Shown here piece by piece: positions 16,559 to 25,780 of a stretch of DNA of 64,000 nt. The position numbers were made by a program, and so were the translations under genes. Origin of the DNA: UBA12068 sp964452415 (GTDB lineage: Bacteria > Patescibacteriota > Minisyncoccia > Moranbacterales > GWC2-37-73); the NCBI GenBank assembly GCA_964452415.1, contig CAYVME010000001.1, positions 8,128-72,127 on the forward strand, in the 5' to 3' direction. Numbering within the stretch: position 1 is the stretch's first letter; each line of letters starts with the position of its first letter. A model generated the notes under the pieces. It ran no database searches, had not been told where the DNA came from, and saw only the letters and a program-made list of their open reading frames with translations.

Positions 16559-19492
16559 TTAGAATTTTTTAATCACAATATCCACAATGCGATTAAGATA
16601 TTTTGAAAAATCAGACACTGAAATTTTTTCCCTGTATTCACTCAAAACAATTTTTTGAACTTCCTTTTTAACTTCCTTGAGAATTTCTTCCCTGCGAGTG
16701 GTGCTCTGCCAATTAAAACCATAAAGAGAGGTTACTGCTTCAATTTTTGATGTCAGATCAATAACGAACTCTTTCAAATTTTCATCGTTGCCGGTAACAA
16801 ATTCCTGAGAAATAACAAACACGCCATATTCTCTTAAATTATATCCCAACTCGCCAGCCTCTGAGTTTTTTGCTTTTATCTCTTTGAGAAGTTCATAATA
16901 TTTCTTGATTCTTTCTGCAAGTTCAATTTGGCTTTTTTCAAATTCACTCCTGATGGCTGCCAGTCTTTCGCTGAATTTTTGAAAAATTGGATTAAGATCC
17001 AGATTTATTGAAATTTCTCTTTTTAATAATTTTTCCAAAGCGCGCGCTTTTTCTTCATCACTGGAAAAATATTGATTATCCAAAGTCGCCAAATCATGAA
17101 TGGTCAACTCTCGGAAATTTTTCGTGATTCCTTCGTAGTCAATTTTTTCCTGGATAAGTTTTTTTACCTTTTCTCCATATTCAGCCAGCACACTCATGTC
17201 ATCATCTTGGGATTTGAACTCCTTGGAAAATGCCAAATAGAAACTCGTGATCCATTCAAATTTTCTCAAATATTGTTTCAAAAAAGGATCCGGAGAAAGA
17301 ATTTCAAACAACAATTTCAAGCGTCCATATTTTTCTGAAAATTTCTGTTGCAATTCCTCCTTGCCAGCAAAAATTCCAAGACACTTTCTCAAATTGATTA
17401 TTGTCGGATCCTCAATATTCACGCCATTAAAAATTTGCATGATATCATTTAGCAAGGATGTGAATTCTTTTTTCACTTTTTCAATATCAATCATGGCGCT
17501 CTCCACCACGCTCTCATCGAAATTCAAGGCTTCATAAAGATTTCTGGTAACTCCATAATAATCAATAATTTTTCCACAACCTTTGTTTTGATAAACCCTG
17601 TTTGTTCTGGCAATTGCCTGCAAAAGATTGTGATCACGAAGTGGCTTGTCCAGGTACATCACCTGTTCCAATGGAGCGTCAAAGCCAGTTAGGAGCATGT
17701 CACACACAATCAAAAATTTTAATGGATCATTTGGATCCTTGAAACGAGCAATAATATTTTCGCGCTCTGCTTTGTTGGTGTTGTATTTTTTCAAATCATC
17801 CGCGTCGCTGTTTGGATCACCGGGAGAAAAAACAACTTCAGACCATTCGGATGGCACAAGTTTGTCAAAAAATTCTTTATACTTTGCAGCTGCCATGCGA
17901 TCATAGCAAACAACTTGTGCCTTGAATCCATTTGGCTCAACATACAACCTGTAATGTTCAATAATGTCTTGAGCCACTGCTTCCATGCGACTATCAAGCT
18001 TAATTAAAGCTTCTTTTTTACCATATTTTTTGATCAATTTATTTTTTTCTTCTTCTGTCAGCCCAACCGTTAAAGCGTCGAATTGAGCCTCAATTGCGGT
18101 CTCATCAATGAAAAACTTAGACAAACGAGCTTCATAGGTTACTGGCAGTGTCGCACCGTCATCGATTGCTTGCTTGATGGAATAGTAATCAAGATATCGT
18201 TCGCCGTCTTGTCCGAAATTTCTGTGAGTGTTGGTAGGATTTTTATCAATCGGTGTTCCCGTGAAGCCAAAGAAGAAGGCGTTTTTCATGGCACTTCTCA
18301 AATTTATTGCGGAAACACCTTCATTATCGCGGTGAGCTTCATCAGAAAGCACGATCACATTTTCATCCAGGTTTTCGATTGCACTGCCCAATTCGGAAAA
18401 CTTTTGGATTGTAGAAATGTAAATTCCACGCTCGGATGATTTTATTTTCTTTTCAAGCTCTCTTCGCGATGTGATTCGCTCAACATTTTTTCCTCCGCAA
18501 TTTATGAAAGTGTTATAAATCTGATCATCCAAATCAATGCGATCAACCAAGATGAAGATTTTTGGATTGTTCAATGTTTTTTCAAAGCGCAATTTCCAAG
18601 CAGTGAAAAACATTGTCAAACTTTTGCCGCTTCCTTGTGTGTGCCAGATCAACCCCCTTTTTTCTTCTCCTTTTTTCACACGCTCAAGAATTTTGTTGGT
18701 CGCGCGCATTTGCTGATAGCGACAAATTTTCTTTATTGTTCTCACGATGCCATCAGAATCTTTTTCATTTTCAAACAAGATGAAATTCTCAATCACATCT
18801 AGAATATTCTTCTTGCTCAGAAGTGCGGTCAATGTCATTTCCAACTCTCCGCCAAGTTCTTTTTCCAATTCCTCATCTCGCCATTGCAAGAAATATTGCT
18901 TCGATGCATAAGTTGCACCATACATGGTCTTGAGTCCATCAGTCACGATATTGAAACAGTTTGGCAAAAACAGTCGCTGAGCATTTTTTTCATATCGCTT
19001 GATCTGGCCGATCGCATTTTCATAGCTCACACTGCTTGAAGCTGTTGGGCTTTTGGCCTCAATGTCCACCACAGGAACTCCATTGAGAAAAATCAGCACA
19101 TCAGGACGAATGTTTTCGGAGCTGCCTTCAAAATAGAATTGGTTCGTGACGACAAATTGATTGTTTTCAAAGTTATCAAAATCAACAATCAAATAGTCTT
19201 GCATTTTTCCTGTTTCAGGATCTTTCAGATTCACACCATCGCGAAGAACATTCAAAAATCCCTCATTGGTATCAACCTTTTTAATTTCACGAATGATATT
19301 TTGAACTTGCATGTCATCATCAAACTTGTTGATTTTTTTGATCGCCTCAGCCAAAAGTGGCACAATCAAAAATTCACTCTCAAATTCCCGCAGCTTTGAA
19401 AATTCTTCTGGCTTAATATATTTATATCCAAGTTTTTCTTGGATGAATTTAATGATGTGATTTTCAACCGTGTACTGTTCGTTAAATTTCAT
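16559..19492 (-). CDS. hsdR: Type I restriction enzyme, endonuclease/translocase subunit HsdR
   Basis: 977 residues. The PD-(D/E)xK nuclease is at 131-149 (RPDVLIF...PVVDIEAKSP; E145 and K147). The SF2 translocase has Walker A QGSGKS at 286-291, DEAH at 384-387, the motif III FTGTPI and motif VI QAIARTNRVY. The C-terminal helical region contacts the MTase. With HsdM and HsdS it cuts DNA lacking methylation at the recognition site, far from it, after ATP-driven translocation. Full length with no visible damage. It lies between the 197-residue membrane gene (15 bp upstream) and the YgjP-like peptidase. Confidence 0.97.
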   Translation of the reverse strand: MKFNEQYTVENHIIKFIQEKLGYKYIKPEEFSKLREFESEFLIVPLLAEAIKKINKFDDDMQVQNIIREIKKVDTNEGFLNVLRDGVNLKDPETGKMQDYLIVDFDNFENNQFVVTNQFYFEGSSENIRPDVLIFLNGVPVVDIEAKSPTASSSVSYENAIGQIKRYEKNAQRLFLPNCFNIVTDGLKTMYGATYASKQYFLQWRDEELEKELGGELEMTLTALLSKKNILDVIENFILFENEKDSDGIVRTIKKICRYQQMRATNKILERVKKGEEKRGLIWHTQGSGKSLTMFFTAWKLRFEKTLNNPKIFILVDRIDLDDQIYNTFINCGGKNVERITSRRELEKKIKSSERGIYISTIQKFSELGSAIENLDENVIVLSDEAHRDNEGVSAINLRSAMKNAFFFGFTGTPIDKNPTNTHRNFGQDGERYLDYYSIKQAIDDGATLPVTYEARLSKFFIDETAIEAQFDALTVGLTEEEKNKLIKKYGKKEALIKLDSRMEAVAQDIIEHYRLYVEPNGFKAQVVCYDRMAAAKYKEFFDKLVPSEWSEVVFSPGDPNSDADDLKKYNTNKAERENIIARFKDPNDPLKFLIVCDMLLTGFDAPLEQVMYLDKPLRDHNLLQAIARTNRVYQNKGCGKIIDYYGVTRNLYEALNFDESVVESAMIDIEKVKKEFTSLLNDIMQIFNGVNIEDPTIINLRKCLGIFAGKEELQQKFSEKYGRLKLLFEILSPDPFLKQYLRKFEWITSFYLAFSKEFKSQDDDMSVLAEYGEKVKKLIQEKIDYEGITKNFRELTIHDLATLDNQYFSSDEEKARALEKLLKREISINLDLNPIFQKFSERLAAIRSEFEKSQIELAERIKKYYELLKEIKAKNSEAGELGYNLREYGVFVISQEFVTGNDENLKEFVIDLTSKIEAVTSLYGFNWQSTTRREEILKEVKKEVQKIVLSEYREKISVSDFSKYLNRIVDIVIKKF

Positions 19493-19507
19493 AATGATTT
19501 CTTTAAT

Positions 19508-20101
19508 TTAATTTTGTTCCAAATCTTCACCCACTGTTTTAAGAATATCAGATACCTTCCTTGCGAAAATATCTATTTTTTTACTAAATTCTGTGATACT
19601 CGCTGCTATTTCACCTTTATCATGATCACTTATTGTTATTGGAAAACATCTCATTCCCTCAAATTCAAGTGGTTGCGTATATTGTCCCTTAGTTAAGGGG
19701 AAAAACTTATTACTTATATTAATAAAACTTTTTGCTATATCGTTATAATCCCCCTCTAAGCTAGGAAACCACACAATGGTTTCGTTAAATAAGTTTTGTT
19801 GATGACTCCCATATTTTTCTTTATTAGTTTTAGGATCAAATTCTGTTAAATCATACAAACCATTATTTAAAGATATTTGTATATTCCCAACAATCATTTT
19901 ATACGATTCGAGAGAATTAAAAATTAATCTTGTTGATTTCTGCAACTCTAAATATTTCTCTTTCTTATATAAAAATTTGCGCTCCTTATCAAACCTCCTT
20001 GAGGTAAATACTTCACTGACGACCAAGGTTGCAATACTAGACACTAATGATAGCAATACTCCTAAAATTATTTGGGCATTCTGTATAAAAAATCCTTCCA
20101 T
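19508..20101 (-). CDS. Single-helix membrane protein inside the restriction operon
   Basis: 197 residues. An N-terminal hydrophobic helix (about residues 7-30, IILGVLLSLVSSIATLVVSEVF) is followed by a basic stretch FTSRRFDKERKFLYKKEK and a long helical cytoplasmic domain. No enzymatic motif and no known family. It separates hsdS from hsdR with gaps of 4 and 15 bp, so it is an operon member. Proteins of this layout are found in defence islands, but a role here is unproven. Confidence 0.7.
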   Translation of the reverse strand: MEGFFIQNAQIILGVLLSLVSSIATLVVSEVFTSRRFDKERKFLYKKEKYLELQKSTRLIFNSLESYKMIVGNIQISLNNGLYDLTEFDPKTNKEKYGSHQQNLFNETIVWFPSLEGDYNDIAKSFINISNKFFPLTKGQYTQPLEFEGMRCFPITISDHDKGEIAASITEFSKKIDIFARKVSDILKTVGEDLEQN

Positions 20102-20105
20102 AAGT

Positions 20106-21365
20106 TTAGCTACTTACTCTCACTTTCCCACTCAAGAGATCTCGCATAAGACCTTTTTTGAGTTCAGTGAGTTTTTCTTTTATTTGCTTATTTATTGAAA
20201 TTTTTTCATCAATATTCGAAAGAATTTCTGCAATCTTGATTTGTTCTGCGACAGAAGGCATAGCAAAAATAAATCTTCCAATTTTTTGAGGAGATGTATG
20301 CCTAACTGTAGTGCCTGCTGCAGTAGAAAGAATCATGTCCCTATAATCGCTAGCTCTTAACCTCCAATATAAAAACTCCTTATAAATTTGCTCATTCAAA
20401 AAAGACACTTTCCCCAATCGTTGATTATGCAAGAAAGTATTTTCTGGACTGTTTGGCGCCAAGGCAGGATATCCAAGAGTATCTCCAGCTTTACTTAAAT
20501 CAGTCATCGTTAATAACATTTGTCCAGCATCCAGAATGTATTCTCGTGGCAATTCACCTTTGCCTCCTAAATAATATTTGAATTTACTGTCATTGAAACC
20601 GCCACCAATTTTGAAATTTCCAGGTGTTAATAATATGTATGATGTTTTTACATCAGTAAAATAAACTCCCTTAAATGCATAACCGTGTTTTATTTGGATA
20701 ATATTAGACAACCCTACAATATCCCACTCATACGGAATCATCCCTAGTTTAGTTTTTTTGAATTTCGTGTGTCCAATGCCTTTTGTGAAAAGTTCTTGCA
20801 TTAATCCTTTTTTCAATTCTTCTGTCTTTTTGATCACCTCATCAACTCTTTCAATTTCAGCATCTGCACCACCCAAAATCCCAGCAATTTTATTTTGTTC
20901 TTCAAGTGATTTTGGTTTTACTGTTTTTATTTTTCTTAGACTATCGGAATTAATAGCTGTAAATGTCGATCCTTGAGATAATTTATTAAATTCATCTTTT
21001 AGATTTTGCAAACAATAATATAAGAACTCTTGCGAATTTCCCTTTTTAATATTAAAACTTGCCAATCCTCTCCCAATACATGCCTTAGTATTATTCAAAA
21101 ATACATCCCCAACTGGCGCTCGCACTGAAAACAAAATGCTACCATTTTCTGAAATTTTTGTTGGCGCAGTAGTCCATTGTCTAACTCTCGGATATTTATT
21201 TCCTTTTATAAAGTCTGCATTTCCTTGAAGAAATGGCAGACCTTCGCCATTCTGATTATAACTCGCTGAAGAAGGAGACTGACCCATAATCAAATCAGCG
21301 AAATCTTGCAATTCCACTTCCTCCCATCCCTCTGGAATATTTTTTTGTAATTTATTATTTTTCAT
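20106..21365 (-). CDS. hsdS: Type I restriction-modification specificity subunit HsdS
   Basis: 419 residues with two target recognition domains in tandem, each followed by a long helix. TRD1 (about 15-170) includes the family pattern GQSPSSASYNQNGEGLPFLQGNADF; its helix is NKIAGILGGADAEIERVDEVIKKTEELKKGLMQELF. TRD2 follows GMIPYEWDIVGLSNIIQIKHGYAFKG and ends with the helix IAEILSNIDEKISINKQIKEKLTELKKGLMRDLLSGK. The two spacer helices are near-repeats, as expected. The bipartite DNA target cannot be read from sequence. ATG 21365. Confidence 0.96.
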   Translation of the reverse strand: MKNNKLQKNIPEGWEEVELQDFADLIMGQSPSSASYNQNGEGLPFLQGNADFIKGNKYPRVRQWTTAPTKISENGSILFSVRAPVGDVFLNNTKACIGRGLASFNIKKGNSQEFLYYCLQNLKDEFNKLSQGSTFTAINSDSLRKIKTVKPKSLEEQNKIAGILGGADAEIERVDEVIKKTEELKKGLMQELFTKGIGHTKFKKTKLGMIPYEWDIVGLSNIIQIKHGYAFKGVYFTDVKTSYILLTPGNFKIGGGFNDSKFKYYLGGKGELPREYILDAGQMLLTMTDLSKAGDTLGYPALAPNSPENTFLHNQRLGKVSFLNEQIYKEFLYWRLRASDYRDMILSTAAGTTVRHTSPQKIGRFIFAMPSVAEQIKIAEILSNIDEKISINKQIKEKLTELKKGLMRDLLSGKVRVSS

Positions 21366-21376
21366 TATTAAAAATT

Positions 21377-21748
21377 CTAATTTAGTAAGGGGTTTAATTC
21401 AAAAAATTTATTTTTTATTTTCGATAAGTCATTAATCTTCATTTCAAAATATTTCTTAATATATGCATCGTATTTATGATTTTTAATAGTAGAAATATTT
21501 TCCAAACTTTCAATGCTAAACTTTTGATCAATATTTCGTTGATTTGAAATGATGTGAAAATGTGGTGGATTATGATCTCCGGAGCGAACAAAGACCATTA
21601 AATTTTTGCTAATACCAGTTTTTACAAATCCCTTAGTTATCATCTCACCCATTTCTATCTGAAAGCATCTGTCCATTCCCAAGGATATGTCCTCGAATTC
21701 AAAAATTTCTTCTTCTGAATTATTTTTTTGTAATTTATTGATTTCCAT
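21377..21748 (-). CDS. Unknown protein with a PPHFHI motif (DUF4160-like)
   Basis: 123 residues. The centre reads MVFVRSGDHNPPHFHIIS, similar to the H-x-PHFHV strand of DUF4160 proteins, which are small proteins often found next to DUF2442 genes in toxin-antitoxin-like pairs. The rest is charged and helical. The N-terminus (MEINKLQKNN) resembles that of the neighbouring hsdS (MKNNKLQKN), suggesting a local duplication of the 5' end. No DUF2442 partner is visible. It lies 5 bp after the TIR gene and 11 bp before hsdS. Confidence 0.5.
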   Translation of the reverse strand: MEINKLQKNNSEEEIFEFEDISLGMDRCFQIEMGEMITKGFVKTGISKNLMVFVRSGDHNPPHFHIISNQRNIDQKFSIESLENISTIKNHKYDAYIKKYFEMKINDLSKIKNKFFELNPLLN

Positions 21749-21753
21749 AAAAT

Positions 21754-22440
21754 TTAATTGTGGACTCTTGTAATTTCAAATTCTTCCAAATTTTCTCTGA
21801 GAGACAATGCATGATTTATATAAAAGTCATGATTGCCAATGAAGTCTGCCCACTTAACAGGATGCACATACGAATGATCTTCTCCATAATGATGATGTCC
21901 ACCACATGAATCACATTTTTTCTGATTTTTATTTTTTCTATTAAACATATTTTTATTCAAAATCGAAAAATATGTATGTGTTTGCCAATTTGTTACGCAA
22001 TTTTTATGCGCAACAGCATATTCATAGCTGCCACTCATATCCGGCAAAACAACAGCAAGCATCGCGTTTGTCCTACTAATCCTGTCACCCCTCGTTTTAT
22101 TGCGCAAAGAATATACGACCTCCCTAGGAATCCATTGTTCTTTCTCTAATTTTAATCTATCCCGCATATTTGGAGAAATTAAAACTATTGTGACAGAGCT
22201 ATCAAAAATTTTCTGTTTCAACTTTGAGTCTATTGTATCATCTGACAAATCATCCATAGCCTCATCGCCCAGCTCTCCCTTGTATATATGATTGCTGCCA
22301 ACAACATCAATTATTTTGTCCACATAATGCCTGGGCGTATGAAGATATCCAGTATCTGCTGACGGAGTGTATTCACTCAAAGGAAAAACATTTGAATCTT
22401 TATACTTATAACTTACAAAAATTTTTCTTGAAGTATCCAT
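21754..22440 (-). CDS. TIR-domain protein, candidate defence sensor or NADase
   Basis: 228 residues. The TIR-like fold is indicated by RKIFVSYKYKDSNVF near the N-terminus, HTPRHYVDKIIDVVG, DDLSDDTIDSKLKQKIFDSSVTIVLISPNM and EQWIPREVVYSLRN, where the Glu after the PR is in the position of the catalytic Glu in many TIR NADases. A second half holds VVLPDMSGSYEYA and a Cys/His cluster, CDSCGGHHHYGEDH, that may bind zinc. It is encoded 2 bp after a two-helix membrane protein, so the pair is likely a functional unit. The family is related to, but not clearly the same as, the ThsB (DUF1863) proteins of Thoeris. Confidence 0.8.
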   Translation of the reverse strand: MDTSRKIFVSYKYKDSNVFPLSEYTPSADTGYLHTPRHYVDKIIDVVGSNHIYKGELGDEAMDDLSDDTIDSKLKQKIFDSSVTIVLISPNMRDRLKLEKEQWIPREVVYSLRNKTRGDRISRTNAMLAVVLPDMSGSYEYAVAHKNCVTNWQTHTYFSILNKNMFNRKNKNQKKCDSCGGHHHYGEDHSYVHPVKWADFIGNHDFYINHALSLRENLEEFEITRVHN

Positions 22441-22442
22441 GA

Positions 22443-22847
22443 TTAAAATATGCTAATTAGAAATATTATTATCAATGTCGGGATATAAAAATATGCCAAT
22501 GTATTAGAAAACATACAATAGCAAATCGATGTTTTTCGTAGACTATTAAACTCGTCCGTATTCATTGAAAAATCAATATCATCTTCTTTTAACTTTCTAA
22601 CTTTATCATATAAGCATCTGTAACTGCGCTCCAAAGACAAAAAGTAAGCGTCATGAATCCAAAATATCAAAACAACGAGCACCAATATTACCTGCAACTC
22701 ATTGCGGCCAACTTCCAAGAATGCAACCGAGAGACCAACTACAAGTGTAATCATCCAGCCGCGCAATGTGAATAAATTACCACTCATTCTGGTGATCACT
22801 CCCTGAATTAATTCAAGGTGCTTTAATCTTTTTTCATTTTCACTCAT
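22443..22847 (-). CDS. Two- to three-helix membrane protein paired with the TIR protein
   Basis: 134 residues. The N-terminal segment KHLELIQGVITRMSGNLFTLRGWMITLVVGLSVAFLEVG is followed by a second helix (VILVLVVLIFWIHDAYFLSLERSYRCLY) and a C-terminal helix (YFYIPTLIIIFLISIF). I know similar proteins as frequent neighbours of TIR genes. The stop lies 2 bp from the TIR start. It could be the membrane effector of the TIR-based module, but this is inference. Confidence 0.7.
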   Translation of the reverse strand: MSENEKRLKHLELIQGVITRMSGNLFTLRGWMITLVVGLSVAFLEVGRNELQVILVLVVLIFWIHDAYFLSLERSYRCLYDKVRKLKEDDIDFSMNTDEFNSLRKTSICYCMFSNTLAYFYIPTLIIIFLISIF

Positions 22848-22945
22848 AAATTTTTAGTTATTACTTGCTATTTTTTAGCCTTAATCTTTTTCACGCTTTT
22901 CTTTCTTAATTTAAACTTGTGCATTTTTTGCACTAGTTGATTTTT

Positions 22946-23845
22946 TTATGATAATAATTTTTGAATATCTTCCTGACTAAATTCCTTTCTATAATCAATC
23001 AACTTTGGATGTTTGATTTTTCTGAGCTCTTCATCATATGTTGCCATGATATTTCTTGCTCTTTTTTGATAGACCAACCAATTTCTTTGAGATGAAAATT
23101 CTTCAAATATTTTTTCAAACTCCCTCTGTGTCAACATTCTGCCCAATTTTTTGAATTCTTTTTCAACTTCCCCTGCCAAGCCAGTTTCAAATGCTCCAAT
23201 AATCAAAACGATCTCCTCATACATTGAATTTCTGGTCAAATCTTTTTTGACAAGATTCAAAAGCTTTCGATATTCTTTGGCTCTTTCCAGGAACAAAAAA
23301 TTATACAACATGTCGGTGTATGTTCCATAAATTTTTACGGCTACGAAATCTTTTATGCAATCAGTAAAATCTCTGCGGTATTCCTTTGTTTCTTCTCTGG
23401 TTTCAAAAAATTGACTAGCAAGTTGATTGATGAATTTCGGATCCATGGTTGCGATCTGCATGACCTTTTTGAAATCACTTTCAACTCTGATGAAATATTT
23501 TCTGACTTTTTTACCTATCTCACTATTTTCAATCATCGCAAGCTCCTTGGCCATGTCCACGGAAATAATATAGTCTTTAGCAACAACTTTTCCGGTTTTT
23601 GGGTCTTTAGCTTTTGCTTTATTTGAGGCAATTTTTCCATCCCCCGATTTGGTGATGGATGCAGGAATGGATGTAAAATAATCCAAATTTTCCACAAAAT
23701 CATACTTCTTAATTCTGTCTTTTATCCATGTAGAAAAGTCCCTACCAACATTCAACCATGAGTGCAACTCCCTGGCATTTACAAATCGCTTCTTATCCCC
23801 ATTGAAATCTTTTTGGATTACTTTTATATTTATAAGTTCATTCAT
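22946..23845 (-). CDS. AntA/AntB-type antirepressor-like protein with C-terminal extension
   Basis: 299 residues. Residues 15-120 match the AntA/AntB antirepressor domain: RFVNARELHSWLNVGRDFSTWIKDRI, YIISVDMAKELAMIENSEIGKKVRKYFI. The C-terminal part (about 130-299) is helical, with no recognised domain, and ends with KEFSQEDIQKLLS. Antirepressors normally relieve phage repressors; isolated copies also occur in restriction operons, as here, between hsdM (13 bp away) and the TIR pair. No other phage genes are present, so a prophage remnant is unlikely. It may modulate expression of the island together with the MerR-like domain of HsdM. Confidence 0.85.
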   Translation of the reverse strand: MNELINIKVIQKDFNGDKKRFVNARELHSWLNVGRDFSTWIKDRIKKYDFVENLDYFTSIPASITKSGDGKIASNKAKAKDPKTGKVVAKDYIISVDMAKELAMIENSEIGKKVRKYFIRVESDFKKVMQIATMDPKFINQLASQFFETREETKEYRRDFTDCIKDFVAVKIYGTYTDMLYNFLFLERAKEYRKLLNLVKKDLTRNSMYEEIVLIIGAFETGLAGEVEKEFKKLGRMLTQREFEKIFEEFSSQRNWLVYQKRARNIMATYDEELRKIKHPKLIDYRKEFSQEDIQKLLS

Positions 23846-23858
23846 ATTTTTATTTTAG

Positions 23859-25541
23859 TTAGTATTTCAACTCCTTCAAAAATCCCTCCACTTTTTTGTC
23901 AGCTTCCATTCGTTGTTTTTCCAATTCTTTCAGTTCAGTGTAAACTTTTTTCACATCGATTTGAATCTCTTCTTCACTTGAATCAATGTATCTGCGCACA
24001 TTCAAGCTGTAGTCATTTTCTGCAATCTCAGTCTCATCAACCACGCGAGCATATTTTTCAACATCTTGATATGTGTCATATGAGCTGACAATTTTTTCAA
24101 TGTCTTGGTTTCTGAGTGTGTTTTGATTTTTTCCTTCTTGAAATTCTTTTTCAGCATCAATAATGAGAATTTTGCCTTTCCTTTCTTTTGGCTTATTTTT
24201 GTTAAATATAATTACAGCCACTGGGATGCCAGTGCCATAAAAAAGTTTTGCTGGCATCGCAATCACTGCCTCAATCAAATCATTTTTGATGATCTGCTCC
24301 CTGAGTCGTCCTTCTGCACCACCACGAAACAACACACCGTGCGGAAGCACAATGCCAGCCCTTCCATTTGGCGCAATTGATTTGAGCATGTGCAAGACAA
24401 ATGCGAAATCAGCATTTTTTTCAGGTGGCATCTCATAACCTTCAATTCTGCCATATCTATCACCTCTAAAAGTTTCGTATTCGTAATCTTTAATCGAGTA
24501 GGGCGGATTCGAAACCGCGATTGAAAACTGTTGAAGCCCGCCAAGCTCATTCAAAAATTGCGGATTGGCAATTGTGTCGCCTCTTCTGATGTCAGCACTG
24601 TCAAGCCCATGAAGGAACATATTGATTTTGCAAATCGCATAGGTTCCAATGTTTAATTCTTGTCCATATAAATAGAGCGACTGCGCAATTTTTTCTCCAG
24701 CTTTTTCTTTGAGATAATGATACGCCTCCAAAAGAAAACCTCCTGAGCCCACGCACATGTCATATATGTGGTCTTTTTGGTGAGGTTTCAATATTTGAAT
24801 GATGACACGCTCGACCTCGCGAGGACTGTAGAACTCGCCACCCTTTTTACCTGCATCAGCAGCAAACATTTTTATAATATATTCATAAGCATCACCCAGA
24901 AGATCAGAACTGATGTATGAGTTGTTGAAATTGTATTGTGAAAAGTGATTAATTAGTCGCTGCAATGTTTCATTTGAAAATTTGTCCTTGTTTGCAAAAT
25001 CAAGGTCATCAAAAATTTTGTCCAGTTTTGGACTGTTTGCATTGCTAAGTTTGTCAAAAATTCCATTGAGACTTTGGCCAATGTTTTCAGCTTGCTCTTC
25101 AATGATTTTCCAGCGACAATCTTTTGGAACCTGAAATTTGTGATTATAGTCAGCCCGAGCAATTGCATCATCGCCAAACTCTTTCAAAAGTTTTTCATAT
25201 TCTTCATCCCAAACATCACTGATGCGCTTGAAGAACAAAAGTCCAAATATGTATTTTTTGTAATCACCACTGTCGATTTTTCCGCGCAGAATGTCCGCAC
25301 TTTTCCAAAGAAATTTTTCCAACTGCGAGAGTGTCAATTTGTTTCCCAATTGAGCTTTTATGATTTCAACATGCTTTTCAGTGTATCTCCTGTCTTTTCT
25401 GTCACCAACCCGAAGAGGAACGATGATTCCATTTTTTTCCCAATTGCGCAAAGTGTCCTGATGGATATTGAATTCCTCGGAAATTTCTTTTATTGTATAA
25501 TTCTTTTTTTCCTTTTTTGAGGCTGTTGACAAGTTTTTCAT
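23859..25541 (-). CDS. hsdM: Type I restriction methyltransferase HsdM with an N-terminal MerR-type domain
   Basis: 560 residues. Residues about 14-60 form a MerR-like winged helix: YTIKEISEEFNIHQDTLRNWEKNGI then RRYTEKHVEIIK. From about residue 68 the normal HsdM begins (LSQLEKFLWKSADILRG). The SAM motif is GSGGFLLEA and the catalytic N6-adenine motif is SNPPY. The C-terminal helical domain (residues about 480-560) binds HsdS. Such a fused DNA-binding domain is unusual for HsdM and could give autoregulation. It is the first gene of the island, behind a strong promoter at 25576-25604. No Shine-Dalgarno. Confidence 0.95.
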   Translation of the reverse strand: MKNLSTASKKEKKNYTIKEISEEFNIHQDTLRNWEKNGIIVPLRVGDRKDRRYTEKHVEIIKAQLGNKLTLSQLEKFLWKSADILRGKIDSGDYKKYIFGLLFFKRISDVWDEEYEKLLKEFGDDAIARADYNHKFQVPKDCRWKIIEEQAENIGQSLNGIFDKLSNANSPKLDKIFDDLDFANKDKFSNETLQRLINHFSQYNFNNSYISSDLLGDAYEYIIKMFAADAGKKGGEFYSPREVERVIIQILKPHQKDHIYDMCVGSGGFLLEAYHYLKEKAGEKIAQSLYLYGQELNIGTYAICKINMFLHGLDSADIRRGDTIANPQFLNELGGLQQFSIAVSNPPYSIKDYEYETFRGDRYGRIEGYEMPPEKNADFAFVLHMLKSIAPNGRAGIVLPHGVLFRGGAEGRLREQIIKNDLIEAVIAMPAKLFYGTGIPVAVIIFNKNKPKERKGKILIIDAEKEFQEGKNQNTLRNQDIEKIVSSYDTYQDVEKYARVVDETEIAENDYSLNVRRYIDSSEEEIQIDVKKVYTELKELEKQRMEADKKVEGFLKELKY

Positions 25542-25575
25542 GTTTTTGATAACTTTAATATTTTCCTTTTACTAA

Positions 25576-25604
25576 AGTATATATCAAGCTTTTAAAATTG
25601 TCAA
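25576..25604 (-). promoter_or_regulatory. Promoter of the hsdM operon
   Basis: Minus strand TTGACA, 17 bp, TATACT. GCTTGA occurs three times around it on the minus strand (GCTTGACTTTA, GCTTGACAATT, GCTTGATATA), a possible operator for the MerR-like part of HsdM. Confidence 0.75.
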
Positions 25605-25723
25605 GCCTTCATAGGTTATCATATAAAGTCAAGCACATAACTTCTTGATTTATGGCTTAATATGGCCAAGATATCAAATTTTACATCTCAAGTTATTGAG
25701 TATTTTGTAAGCAGGATAATACT

Positions 25724-25759
25724 TGAAATGTAACTAACTACGCAATTAGTTACATTTCA
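25724..25759 (-). terminator. Perfect 14-bp hairpin downstream of radC
   Basis: TGAAATGTAACTAA and TTAGTTACATTTCA are separated by 8 bp. It lies 22 bp after the radC stop. There is no clear U-run, so processing or termination are both possible. Confidence 0.55.
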
Positions 25760-25780
25760 CACAGCCAAAGTGAACTAATT

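Noticed and set aside
21754..22440. Canonical Thoeris system
   Set aside because: The TIR protein has no adjacent ThsA (SIR2- or macro-domain) gene.
22946..23845. Prophage remnant
   Set aside because: The antirepressor-like gene is the only phage-type gene; no integrase, capsid or terminase is seen and its neighbours are restriction genes.
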